Shown piece after piece: positions 1 through 7,802 of a stretch of 64,000 nucleotides of DNA. Positions within the stretch are counted from its first letter, which is position 1. Every line of letters starts with the position of its first letter. The stretch lies in assembly GCA_001939945.1 (NCBI GenBank), contig MOEB01000024.1, forward strand, positions 1-64,000. The letters run 5' to 3'. Below the pieces are notes generated by a model that ran no database searches, was not told the origin of the DNA, and was given only the letters and a program-made list of their open reading frames with translations. Position numbers and translations under genes: made by a program. Source of the stretch: Aerophototrophica crusticola (GTDB taxonomy: Bacteria; Pseudomonadota; Alphaproteobacteria; Azospirillales; Azospirillaceae).

Positions 1-521
1 ACCCGGGCGGCCGGGGGGGCGGCCCGGGGCGTGGCGCCGGGCGGGCTGCCGGCGGCGGGGCGGGCGATGTCCGGCGGCGCGGTGTTCAGGAGCGTCTGCT
101 CACCACCCTCCCCCCGCTCCACGCCCCGGATGGTGGGGGCAGCCTGGGGGCGCACCTCTTCCTCCCGCAGCATGGGGCTGGAGGGTTTGGCACGGCTGTT
201 GGGGTCGGCCAGGTTGCCCACGGTGGGGGCCTGCTTTTCCGACCGTTCGGCCAGCAGCCTGTCCACGGTGGCCTTGTCCAGCCGGCCGGTGGCCTTCAGC
301 CCGACGGATTTCTGGTAGGCGCTGATGGCGGCGGCGGTGGCGGAGTCGAGCTTGCCGCTGGCCCGGCCCTGGTAGAAACCCTTGTCGTCCAGGATCTGCT
401 GCGCCCACTGGATGGTGGCGCCGTTGGGTTCGGCATCCCGGGCCGGCGCTGGGGCGGAAACCAGGCAGCAGGCGGCGACGGCGAGGGCGGGCAGGATCAG
501 GCGGGCGGACGGCTTGGGCAT
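1..521 (-). CDS. Secreted peptidoglycan-binding-domain protein (3' end outside window)
   Basis: The reading frame starts at the ATG complementary to 519-521 and runs off the left edge, so the C-terminus is missing. Residues 1-30 are a signal peptide (MPKPSARLILPALAVAACC, then APAPARDAE). Residues about 35-85 look like a PG_binding_1 fold: an Ile-Gln-Trp-Ala-Gln-Gln helix, a GFYQGRASGKLDSATAAAI stretch and a QKSVGLKATGRLDKATV stretch. After that it becomes Pro/Ala-rich and low in complexity. A GAGG lies 8-9 bases before the start. This fold usually anchors periplasmic or outer-membrane-associated proteins to the cell wall; the effector part, if any, lies outside the window. Confidence 0.7.
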   Translation of the reverse strand, partial: MPKPSARLILPALAVAACCLVSAPAPARDAEPNGATIQWAQQILDDKGFYQGRASGKLDSATAAAISAYQKSVGLKATGRLDKATVDRLLAERSEKQAPTVGNLADPNSRAKPSSPMLREEEVRPQAAPTIRGVERGEGGEQTLLNTAPPDIARPAAGSPPGATPRAAPPAAR

Positions 522-614
522 GGACGGACCTCGGGACACCGGGGGGCGGACAGTCCTGTCATGGACCCGCAACCCTCAAGGCTTTATAAATCGGGCGGTT
601 ACCATGCGGATGCC

Positions 615-2282
615 ATGACCATTTTTCATCCCGCCCCCCTGAAATCCGAAGACCGGGGCTTCGCTGCAACAGCAGGCCCGACGGGGCCGGAGGCGGCACG
701 CCTGTGGCGGACCCTGGCCGTCGGCGGGCTGGGGTCGTTGCTGCTGATCGGGCTGGACGTAGGCCTGGCCCCCGACGGCCCCGCCCTAGCCGGGTTGCTG
801 GCCGTGCGGGTGCTGGCGGTGCTGGTGGCCCTGGGCGTGGCCCGGCTGGCCCTGTCGCGGGGGCTGGAGTCGGCAGGATTGCCCCTGGCCCTGTGGCAGG
901 GGCTGCTGGTGGCCGGCCATGTGCTGGCCTTCAGCCTGTGGTCGGAGACGCTGCCCGGGCATTTGATGGCCATCCTGCTGTTGATGCTGGTCTATCTGCT
1001 GGCACCCAACCGGCCCCCGGTGGCGCTGGCCCTGGGCAGCCTGCTGACGGTCGGCCATTTCGCGATCTATTGGCTTTGCCCCGCGCCCGAGCCATTCCCC
1101 CATGCCGGCGTCGTGCTGGCCGTGGCGGCGCTGAACCTGACAGGCTTCATGCTGCTGGCCGCCCGGCAAGGGCGGGAGCCGGCCCCAGCCGCCACCGCGC
1201 CCCCGGCGGAACCGGCGCCGGCCGTCCCGGCGACGGTGGAAGCGCCGGCGGTGGCGGGGCCTGACCTGCGCGCCCTGGCCCATGACCTGCGGACGCCGCT
1301 GAACGGGCTGTTGGGCTTCGCGCAGCTTCTGGCCGGGACCCCGCTTTCGGCAGAGCAGGCCTCCCACCTGGAACAGATCCGCGTCTCCGCCGAGCGGCTG
1401 CGGCGCCTGCTGGACGAGCGCCTGTCACCCGCGGCGACCAAGGCCCCCCCGAAGCGCCCCCTGTCCCTGGCGACCTTCCCGGCGCCGGCCGCGACTCCGG
1501 CGCGGCCCCTGTCCGTGCTGGTGGTGGAGGATGACGATGTGAGCCGCCTGCTGGCCCGCACCCTGTTGGAGCGCGACGGCCATCGGGTGACGGAGGCCCT
1601 GGACGGGCAACAGGCCGTGGAGAAGGCCGCTGCCGGCGGGTTCGACCTGGTGCTGATGGACATCAGGCTGCCGGTGCTGAGCGGCACGGCCGCCGCCCGC
1701 CGCATCCGCGCCCTGCCCGACCCGGTCCGGGCCGCCGTGCCAATCATCGCCGTGACCGGCAATGCCAGCGGTGCCGACCAGGCGAAGCATGGGGACGCCG
1801 GGATGGACGGCACCCTGCAGAAGCCGCTGGAACGGGAAAGCCTGCGCGCCGTGCTGGCGGGGGTGGCAGCCAAGTCGCCGTCCCCTGCCCCCGCGGCCCC
1901 CGGCCAGCCGGCCGCCCCGGCGGAGCCGGACCCCGGGGTGCTGGACAGCAGCGTGCTGGACGGGCACCGGGAAATCCTGGGACCGGTCCGGGTGGCCCAT
2001 GTGGTGGACAGCTTCCTGCTGACCGCGCCGGTGACGGTGGCGGCGGTGGAAGCCGCCCTGGCCGCCGGCGACCTGAAGACCCTGGGCCGGGCGGCCCACA
2101 AGCTGGGCAGCGGCGCCCTGACGGTGGGCCTGCCCGCCCTGGCGAGGCTGTGCCGGGAAACGGAAGCCAAGGCCGACGGCGGGGAGCGGGAGATCGCCCT
2201 GGAGCGGGCTGCTAAGATTGCCCCGGCCTATGCCGCCGGGACCCGGGCGCTGGACCAGTACAAGGCCAAGCTGGGGACCTAA
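615..2282 (+). CDS. Membrane histidine-kinase-like phosphorelay protein: HisKA-REC-HPt, no ATPase domain
   Basis: 555 aa from the ATG at 615; an in-frame ATG at 561 would add 18 unlikely residues. Residues about 25-170 are hydrophobic and could form roughly six membrane segments. A Pro/Ala linker follows, then a HisKA-type H-box (AHDLRTPLNG, His about 223) with its second helix. The HATPase_c domain that normally follows is absent: the chain passes through a short Pro-rich linker into a receiver domain (VEDDD about 305, phospho-acceptor Asp about 349 in LVLMDI, then AVTG and QKP). The C-terminus is an HPt domain (AAHKLGSG, His about 495). It should accept or relay phosphate but cannot autophosphorylate in the usual way. 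The response regulator at 2350-3066 is convergent and may be its partner. Confidence 0.8.
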   Translation: MTIFHPAPLKSEDRGFAATAGPTGPEAARLWRTLAVGGLGSLLLIGLDVGLAPDGPALAGLLAVRVLAVLVALGVARLALSRGLESAGLPLALWQGLLVAGHVLAFSLWSETLPGHLMAILLLMLVYLLAPNRPPVALALGSLLTVGHFAIYWLCPAPEPFPHAGVVLAVAALNLTGFMLLAARQGREPAPAATAPPAEPAPAVPATVEAPAVAGPDLRALAHDLRTPLNGLLGFAQLLAGTPLSAEQASHLEQIRVSAERLRRLLDERLSPAATKAPPKRPLSLATFPAPAATPARPLSVLVVEDDDVSRLLARTLLERDGHRVTEALDGQQAVEKAAAGGFDLVLMDIRLPVLSGTAAARRIRALPDPVRAAVPIIAVTGNASGADQAKHGDAGMDGTLQKPLERESLRAVLAGVAAKSPSPAPAAPGQPAAPAEPDPGVLDSSVLDGHREILGPVRVAHVVDSFLLTAPVTVAAVEAALAAGDLKTLGRAAHKLGSGALTVGLPALARLCRETEAKADGGEREIALERAAKIAPAYAAGTRALDQYKAKLGT

Positions 2283-2311
2283 AGCGTGTTTACGCTGACC
2301 GTAAACACGCT
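2283..2311. terminator. Perfect 12-bp hairpin between convergent genes
   Basis: AGCGTGTTTACG (2283-2294) pairs exactly with CGTAAACACGCT (2300-2311) across a 5-base loop. It begins one base after the stop codon of the phosphorelay protein and faces the convergent response regulator, so it could end transcripts from both sides. There is no U-tract; it may instead be a dispersed palindrome acting as a terminator. Confidence 0.55.
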
Positions 2312-2349
2312 CTGAACGGCACCCGGCCCGGTTGCCCCGGACCCGACCG

Positions 2350-3066
2350 TCAGCCCACGTCGGCGCCCAGCCGGTAGCCCAGGCCCTTTTCCGTCAGGAT
2401 CAGGTTTGTCTGGCCGCTCTCATCCGCCATCTTCTTGCGCAGGCGGCTGACCAGCACGTCGATGGTGCGGTCGTTGGGGTTCCGGTCCGTGCCGCTGACC
2501 GCGTCGATCAGCTGGTCGCGGGTCACCACCCGGCCGCCGGAGCGGACCAGCAGGGCCAACAGCTCGAACTCCCCCCGGGTCACCCGGACCTCCCGCCCCT
2601 GCGGGTCGATCAGGCGTCGGCGGGCCAGATCCATGGTCCAGCCGCCGAAGCGGCGCACCATGCCCTCCGCCAGCCGCATCTTGCTGGGGTGGGTCCGGCG
2701 CAGCAGGTTGCGGGCGCGGGCCAGCAGTTCCCGCGGGTTGGGCGGCTTGGTCACGTAATCGTCGCCGCCCGTCTCCAGCCCGAAGACGCGGTCATCCTCG
2801 TTGGCGCGGTTGGTGACGATGATGATGCCGACGTTGGAGATGTCCCGGATGCTGCGGGCCAGGGTGAAGCCGTCCTCATCCGGAAGCTCGATGTCCAGCA
2901 GCACCAGGTCGGGTGGCTGGCGAAGCAGAGCGTCACGGGTCTGCCGACCGTTCTCCGCTTCCACCACGATGAAACCGGCCTGGTGGAAGTATCCGGCAAG
3001 GAGGGCCCTGGTCGCCGGCTCATCCTCGACGATGAGAACCAGGGGGGCGTCCGCAATTTCCGCCAT
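2350..3066 (-). CDS. OmpR/TorR-type two-component response regulator
   Basis: 238 aa from the ATG at 3064-3066; earlier in-frame starts (for example 3081, 3222) add no conserved sequence. The N-terminal receiver domain has the acidic pair in VLIVEDEP, the phospho-acceptor Asp in LVLLDIELP, the switch Thr in IIIVTN and Lys in YVTKP. The C-terminal winged helix (from about residue 130) has the usual TRGEFELLALL, RTIDVLVSRLRKK and GLGYRLGA motifs, so it is an OmpR-family DNA-binding activator or repressor. No complete histidine kinase is adjacent; the nearest candidate partner is the ATPase-less HisKA-REC-HPt protein convergent with it. Confidence 0.9.
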   Translation of the reverse strand: MAEIADAPLVLIVEDEPATRALLAGYFHQAGFIVVEAENGRQTRDALLRQPPDLVLLDIELPDEDGFTLARSIRDISNVGIIIVTNRANEDDRVFGLETGGDDYVTKPPNPRELLARARNLLRRTHPSKMRLAEGMVRRFGGWTMDLARRRLIDPQGREVRVTRGEFELLALLVRSGGRVVTRDQLIDAVSGTDRNPNDRTIDVLVSRLRKKMADESGQTNLILTEKGLGYRLGADVG

Positions 3067-3141
3067 CAAGCACCGGACCATATTCGTTGCTGCCGACCCC
3101 GGGGGGCCCGGCGCCCCGCCGTGAATGGGAGGGACTTCACT

Positions 3142-3170
3142 TATTAAGTAAACCATATCATGGCACGCAA
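3142..3170 (-). promoter_or_regulatory. Candidate promoter of the response regulator
   Basis: On the minus strand a TTGCGT (3165-3170) is followed after 17 bases by TTAATA (3142-3147), inside an AT-rich patch unlike the surrounding DNA. This would give a leader of about 70 bases before the ATG at 3066. The -10 region overlaps an 11-base palindrome, ACTTATTAAGT (3139-3149), a possible operator. Confidence 0.4.
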
Positions 3171-3198
3171 AAAACCCTTTTCGCGTGTGCTTGGAAGT

Positions 3199-3225
3199 GG
3201 GATGGGCACCCCGGTCGCCCATCCC
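3199..3225 (-). terminator. Hairpin downstream of putA
   Basis: GGGATGGGC (3199-3207) pairs with GCCCATCCC (3217-3225), a 9-bp stem with a 9-base loop placed 18 bases after the putA stop codon. There is no clear U-run, so intrinsic termination may be weak. Confidence 0.45.
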
Positions 3226-3243
3226 GCCCCCAATCCTTTCGGG

Positions 3244-6200
3244 TCAGCCGCCCAGTTCGAGCAGGGAAGCATTCCCACCGAACGCCGTGGTGTTGATGGT
3301 CAGGGTCTTCTCGGTAGCAAAACGAAGCAGGTAGTGCGGGCCGCCCGCCTTTGGACCGGTTCCGGAAAGACCCTGGCCGCCGAACGGCTGCACGCCCACC
3401 ACGGCGCCGACCATGTTGCGGTTGACATAGGTATTCCCCACCCCCAGCCGGTGGAACAGCTCGATGGAGCGGCTTTCCAAGCGGGTATGCACGCCGAAGG
3501 TCAGGCCATAGCCGGTGGCCGCCAGGTCCGACACCACCTTGTCCAGGGCGTTGGCCTTGAAGCGGATGATGTGCAGGACGGGGCCGAACACCTCCCGCGG
3601 CAGTTGGGACAGGCTGGCGACCTCATACAGGCGGGGGCCGAAGAAGGTACCGTCATTCAGGTGTTCCGGCACCGGAACGGCCTTGATGAGCTTGGCTTCC
3701 CGGTCCATGCGGGCGGCGTGGTCGCGCAGGATGGTCCGCGCCCCCTCGTCGATCACCGGGCCCACGTCGGTGCTGGCGTCCATGGGGTCGCCCAGGCGCA
3801 GCAGGTCCATGGCGCCGGCCAGCATGTGGGCCAGCCTGTCCGCCACCTCCTCCTGCGCGAACAGCACCCGCATGGCGGAGCAACGCTGCCCGGCGGAGAG
3901 GAAGGCGGAGGTGACGCAGTCATCCACCACCTGTTCCAGAAGGGCCGTCGAATCGACGATCATGCCGTTCTGGCCGCCCGTCTCCGCCACCAGCGGCACG
4001 ATGGCGCCGTCCCGGTTGGCCAGCGTGCGGTTGATGGCGCGGCCCGTCTCCGTGCTGCCGGTAAAGCAGACGCCGGAAACGCGCAGGTCGCGGGTCAGGG
4101 CGGCCCCCACCACTTCCCCGTCGCCGGGCAGCAGGGCCAGCACGTCCGCCGGCACGCCGGCCCGGTGCAGCAGGCGCACCGCCTCTGCCGCCACCAGGGG
4201 GGTCTGCTCCGCCGGCTTGGCCACCACGGCGTTGCCCGCCGCCAGCGCGGCCACCACCTGGCCGATGAAGATGGCCAGCGGGAAGTTCCAGGGGCTGATG
4301 CAGGCGAAGACGCCGCGGCCGGTCAGGTACAGCTCGTTGCTCTCCCCCGTAGGACCCGGCAGGCGCACCGGAGCGGCGAACTGTTCCCGCGCCCGGGCGG
4401 CGTAGTAGCGGCAGAAATCCACCGCTTCCCGGATTTCCGCCGCCGCGTCGGGCAGGGTCTTGCCCGCCTCACGGACCAGCAGGGCGAACAGGGCCTGGTG
4501 GTTCTCCTCCATCAGCGCGGCGGCCCGGTCCAGGCAGGCGGCGCGCTCCGCGGCCGGGGTCCGGTCCCAGGCGGGTTGGGCGGCCACGGCGCGGGACAGG
4601 GCCTCCTCCACCGCCTCTGACGTGGCCAGGGTGACGGTGCCCACCTTGCGCTTGCGGTCGGCGGGGTCGGTCACAGGGTTGGCGGGGCCCGGCAGTTCCT
4701 TGCCACCGACGATAGGACCCGCGGTCCAGGGGCGGGAGAGCGCCTTGGCCATGCCGGCCTGCAAGTCGGCCAGCTTGTCCGGCGCGCTCAGGTCATAGCC
4801 CTTGCTGTTCGACCGCTCCTCCCCATACAGCCCCTCCGGCAGGGGGATGCGGGGGTGGCGCAGGGTGCCCTGTTCCTCCAGCGTGCGGGCCGGGTCGGCC
4901 ACCACCTCCGCCACCGGCACGTCCGGGTCCATGTAGGCGTTGACGAAGTTGCTGTTGGCCCCGTTCTCCAGCAGGCGCCGGACCAGGTAGGGCAGCAAAT
5001 CCTCATGCGTGCCCACGGGGGCATAGACGCGGACCCGCGGCATGGACGGCAGCACGTCCCGCGCGGCGGCGAACAGCAGCTCCCCCATCCCGTGCAGGCG
5101 CTGGAATTCCAGGTCCCGGTTGTCGCCCGCCAAGTGCAGGATGGCGGCGATGGTATAGGCGTTGTGGGTGGCGAACTGCGGGTAGATGGCGTCGCGGTGG
5201 CCCAGCATCTTGCGGGCGCAGACCAGGTAGGACAGGTCCGTGGCCGCCTTGCGGGTGAAGACAGGGTAGTCGGCATGGCCGGCGGCCTGGGACCACTTCA
5301 CCTCGCTGTCCCAATAGGCGCCCTTCACCAGCCGCACCATCAGCCGGCGGCCGGCCGAGCGGGCCAGCGCTGCCAGCCAGTCCACCAAGTGCACGGTGCG
5401 CTTCTGGTAGGCCTGGATGGCCAGGCCCAACCCGTTCCAGCCTTTCAGGTCCGGGTCATGGGCGAGCGCCGCGATGACGTCGAGGGAGAGGTCGAGGCGG
5501 TCCGCCTCCTCCGCGTCGATGGTCAGGTTGATGTCCCAGCGCTTGGCCTGGAGGCACAGCTCCTTCACCGGCGGCACCAGCTCCGCCATCACCGAGGCAT
5601 GCTGCGCCTGGACATAGCGCGGGTGCAGGGCGCTGAGCTTGATGGAGACGCCGGGGGCGGCCGTCGGGCCCTTGCCACCGGCCTCCGCCCCCACCTTGTC
5701 CACGGCGTTCTTGTAGGCTTCCAGGTAGCGCTTCGCCTGTTCCCAGGTGCGGGCCCCCTCCCCCAGCATGTCGTAGCTGTGCAGGGTGCCGGCGGGCTTG
5801 GCCTTGCGGGCCTCCGCCAGGGCCTCCGTGATGGTCTTGCCCATGACGAAATGGTCGCCCATCACCTTCATGGCCTGGCCCATGGCGGCGCGGATCACCG
5901 TCTCCCCCGACCGGGCGACCATGCGCTTCAGGAAGCCCTTGGCGTCCTTCTCCCCCGTCTCCAGGCCGGTGACCTTGCCGGTCAGCATCAGGCCCCAGGC
6001 GGCGGCGTTGACGAACACGCTGTCGCTGCGGCCCAGGTGGCTGTCCCATTGCCCTTGCGCGATCTTCTCCGCGATCAGCCGGTCCGCCGTCTCCGGGTCG
6101 GCGATGCGCAGCAGGCACTCCGCGATGCACATCAGCGCGATGCCTTCCTGGTTGGACAGGCCGAATTCCTGAAGGAAGGCGTCCAACGGGCCCAGCTCCT

Positions 6201-6396
6201 TGCGCCGGCCGCGGGCGGCGTTCACCACCGCCACCGCCCGGTCATGGATGGCCTGCCGCTCCCCGCCGGAAAGGCCGTGGCCCCGCAGCAGGGCGGTGAC
6301 GGCCTGCTCCTCCCGCTGGTGCTTGGTGGCGCGGAGCGTGGCACGCAGGGACGCAAGGTCTTGGGCCGGCGGGAGGTCGACCGTGGCAAGCGACAT
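3244..6396 (-). CDS. putA: Bifunctional proline dehydrogenase / L-glutamate gamma-semialdehyde dehydrogenase PutA
   Basis: 1050 aa from the ATG at 6394-6396 (MSLATVDLPP). It oxidises proline to glutamate in two steps: an FAD proline dehydrogenase barrel in the N-terminal half and an NAD aldehyde dehydrogenase in the C-terminal half. Visible ALDH motifs are ISPWNFPLAIF, FTGSTETGRAI, the catalytic Glu about 805 (VAETGGQNG) and catalytic Cys about 839 (SAGQRCSAM). PRODH-type motifs include MVRLVKGAYWDSE and YATHNA-like QFATHNAYT. There is no ribbon-helix-helix domain at the N-terminus, so it does not look like the self-regulating trifunctional PutA. Control probably comes from the divergent Lrp-type gene at 6524. 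Confidence 0.96.
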   Translation of the reverse strand: MSLATVDLPPAQDLASLRATLRATKHQREEQAVTALLRGHGLSGGERQAIHDRAVAVVNAARGRRKELGPLDAFLQEFGLSNQEGIALMCIAECLLRIADPETADRLIAEKIAQGQWDSHLGRSDSVFVNAAAWGLMLTGKVTGLETGEKDAKGFLKRMVARSGETVIRAAMGQAMKVMGDHFVMGKTITEALAEARKAKPAGTLHSYDMLGEGARTWEQAKRYLEAYKNAVDKVGAEAGGKGPTAAPGVSIKLSALHPRYVQAQHASVMAELVPPVKELCLQAKRWDINLTIDAEEADRLDLSLDVIAALAHDPDLKGWNGLGLAIQAYQKRTVHLVDWLAALARSAGRRLMVRLVKGAYWDSEVKWSQAAGHADYPVFTRKAATDLSYLVCARKMLGHRDAIYPQFATHNAYTIAAILHLAGDNRDLEFQRLHGMGELLFAAARDVLPSMPRVRVYAPVGTHEDLLPYLVRRLLENGANSNFVNAYMDPDVPVAEVVADPARTLEEQGTLRHPRIPLPEGLYGEERSNSKGYDLSAPDKLADLQAGMAKALSRPWTAGPIVGGKELPGPANPVTDPADRKRKVGTVTLATSEAVEEALSRAVAAQPAWDRTPAAERAACLDRAAALMEENHQALFALLVREAGKTLPDAAAEIREAVDFCRYYAARAREQFAAPVRLPGPTGESNELYLTGRGVFACISPWNFPLAIFIGQVVAALAAGNAVVAKPAEQTPLVAAEAVRLLHRAGVPADVLALLPGDGEVVGAALTRDLRVSGVCFTGSTETGRAINRTLANRDGAIVPLVAETGGQNGMIVDSTALLEQVVDDCVTSAFLSAGQRCSAMRVLFAQEEVADRLAHMLAGAMDLLRLGDPMDASTDVGPVIDEGARTILRDHAARMDREAKLIKAVPVPEHLNDGTFFGPRLYEVASLSQLPREVFGPVLHIIRFKANALDKVVSDLAATGYGLTFGVHTRLESRSIELFHRLGVGNTYVNRNMVGAVVGVQPFGGQGLSGTGPKAGGPHYLLRFATEKTLTINTTAFGGNASLLELGG

Positions 6397-6523
6397 GGGA
6401 TACCCCAGGGCAGCAGGTGGAATTGGCCGGAGTATGGCAAAGACACTGGCGGATTTCTCGCCATTCTCCGCGGTTTTGCAGTACGTTCTCCTATCAGAAA
6501 GCCAGATCGGCGGAGGAAATCCG
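6397..6523. promoter_or_regulatory. Divergent putA / Lrp-type regulator control region
   Basis: This 127-base gap must hold both promoters. It contains the interrupted palindrome TGGCG-N7-CGCCA (6447-6463), a candidate site for the Lrp-type regulator. The regulator's ribosome-binding site GGAGG (6512-6516) lies 7 bases before its GTG start. Promoter boxes are not clear enough to place. Confidence 0.4.
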
Positions 6524-7009
6524 GTGACCGGGGGCAATGGCCACAAACCTGACAAGGTTGACCTGAACATCCTGCGCATCCTTCAGGAGGATGGGCGCAT
6601 CGCCAATGTGGAGCTGGCCCGCCGGGTCAACCTGTCCCCCACCCCCTGCCTGGAGCGGGTCCGGCGGCTGGAACGGGAAGGCTATGTGCGCCAGTACGTG
6701 GCCCTGCTGGACCCGGAAAAGCTGGACCGGGCGCTGATGGCCTTCATCGAGGTGCGGCTGGACCGGACGACGCCGGACGTGTTCCAGATTTTTGCCGACG
6801 CGGTGGCAGGGCTGGACGAAATCCAGGAATGCCACATGGTGGCGGGCGGGTTCGACTATTTGATCAAGGTGCGGGTCGCCGACATGGCCGCCTACCGCGC
6901 CTTCCTGGGGGACAAGCTGTCCAGCATCCAGGGCGTCGCCCAGACCCATACCTACATGGTGATGGAAGAGGTGAAGAGCACCCATGTGGTGCCGGTACCG
7001 AGGGCGTGA
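6524..7009 (+). CDS. putR: Lrp/AsnC-family regulator, probable proline-responsive activator of putA
   Basis: 161 aa from a GTG at 6524, chosen because GGAGG sits 7 bases upstream and the protein then begins just before the helix-turn-helix. Residues about 8-60 form the AsnC-type HTH (KVDLNILRILQEDGRIANVE, then LARRVNLSPTPCLERVRRLE). The rest is the RAM/AsnC ligand-binding domain (FIEVRLD, CHMVAGGFDYLIKVRV). The divergent position next to putA is the standard arrangement of PutR in alphaproteobacteria, where it activates putA in response to proline. The specific role is inferred from this context; the family assignment is firm. Confidence 0.88.
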   Translation: MTGGNGHKPDKVDLNILRILQEDGRIANVELARRVNLSPTPCLERVRRLEREGYVRQYVALLDPEKLDRALMAFIEVRLDRTTPDVFQIFADAVAGLDEIQECHMVAGGFDYLIKVRVADMAAYRAFLGDKLSSIQGVAQTHTYMVMEEVKSTHVVPVPRA

Positions 7010-7012
7010 CCG

Positions 7013-7771
7013 CTACTGCCCCGGCACGCCCCCTTCCGGCCGCGGCATCGGCAGGTTCACCTGCGCCAGCAGGGCGGCATAGCTGCCGTCGGCCAGCAGG
7101 CTGTTGAAGGCGGCGCGCAGGCGCAGGAGGTGCGGTTCCGGCACGGAGAGGGAGCAGGCCAGCCAGGCCGGGATCGGCGCGAACGCCTTGGTGACCCGGA
7201 CGGGCGGGACCAGCCCCTTCACCTCGGCCTGGCGGACGACGGACAGTTCCTCCAGCCACCACTGGACCCGGCCGGTGGACAGCATGCGGCCGGCATGGTC
7301 GCGGACCCGCATGGGCTCTACCATCCAGCCTTCCTGCCGGGCCATGGCCTCGTAATGGGAGCCGGCGAAGACCAGGACAGGCTCACCCGGGCCGGGCAGG
7401 TCGGGCCCATCGCCCAGCCGGACAAGCACCGTCTGGCCATAGGACATTTCCGCCACCCAATGGCGGGCGGCTTCCCGGGCCGGGCTGCGGACATGGAAGA
7501 AGGAGCAGAGGGGCGTGCTGCCTTCCTCGAACAGGCGGGCGCGGCGGGTGCCGGGGATCGGTTCCGCCCGGAACTGGGCCGCGTCGGCGCCCAGCCGGTC
7601 CAGCAGCATGCGGGCCAGCTCCAGCCCCAGGCCCTGGCCTTCCGGCGCCGCCTCATAGGCGAGGACCACGGGATCGGCCGATACGGCCCGGAGGGTCCAG
7701 GCCGATACGCGGGCGGACGGCACCGACATCAGGAAGGCAAGAAGGAGGACGAGGCCCGCGCGCAGCATCAT
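7013..7771 (-). CDS. Periplasmic solute-binding-like protein (SBP_bac_3 type)
   Basis: 252 aa with a clear signal peptide (MMLRAGLVLLLAFLMSVPSARVSA, cut before WTLRAV). The mature part resembles the short amino-acid-binding-like proteins of family 3: an early GLGLELARMLLDRLG helix (GxxxE/DLxxxL type), a strand-rich middle, and a late region ending FNSLLADGSYAALLAQV, typical of the last helix of such proteins. It stands alone, with no permease or ATPase nearby, so it may be a periplasmic sensor or an orphan binding protein. It ends 3 bases from the convergent Lrp-type regulator. The ligand cannot be predicted. Confidence 0.65.
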   Translation of the reverse strand: MMLRAGLVLLLAFLMSVPSARVSAWTLRAVSADPVVLAYEAAPEGQGLGLELARMLLDRLGADAAQFRAEPIPGTRRARLFEEGSTPLCSFFHVRSPAREAARHWVAEMSYGQTVLVRLGDGPDLPGPGEPVLVFAGSHYEAMARQEGWMVEPMRVRDHAGRMLSTGRVQWWLEELSVVRQAEVKGLVPPVRVTKAFAPIPAWLACSLSVPEPHLLRLRAAFNSLLADGSYAALLAQVNLPMPRPEGGVPGQ

Positions 7772-7802
7772 CGGGACAGGCTAGACCTACCCCTTTCGGC
7801 TG

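Noticed and set aside
3160-6552. Long open frames opposite putA
   Set aside because: They lie antisense to a gene with full catalytic motifs, are rich in His/Gln/Arg/Gly runs typical of GC-rich shadows, and show no domain.
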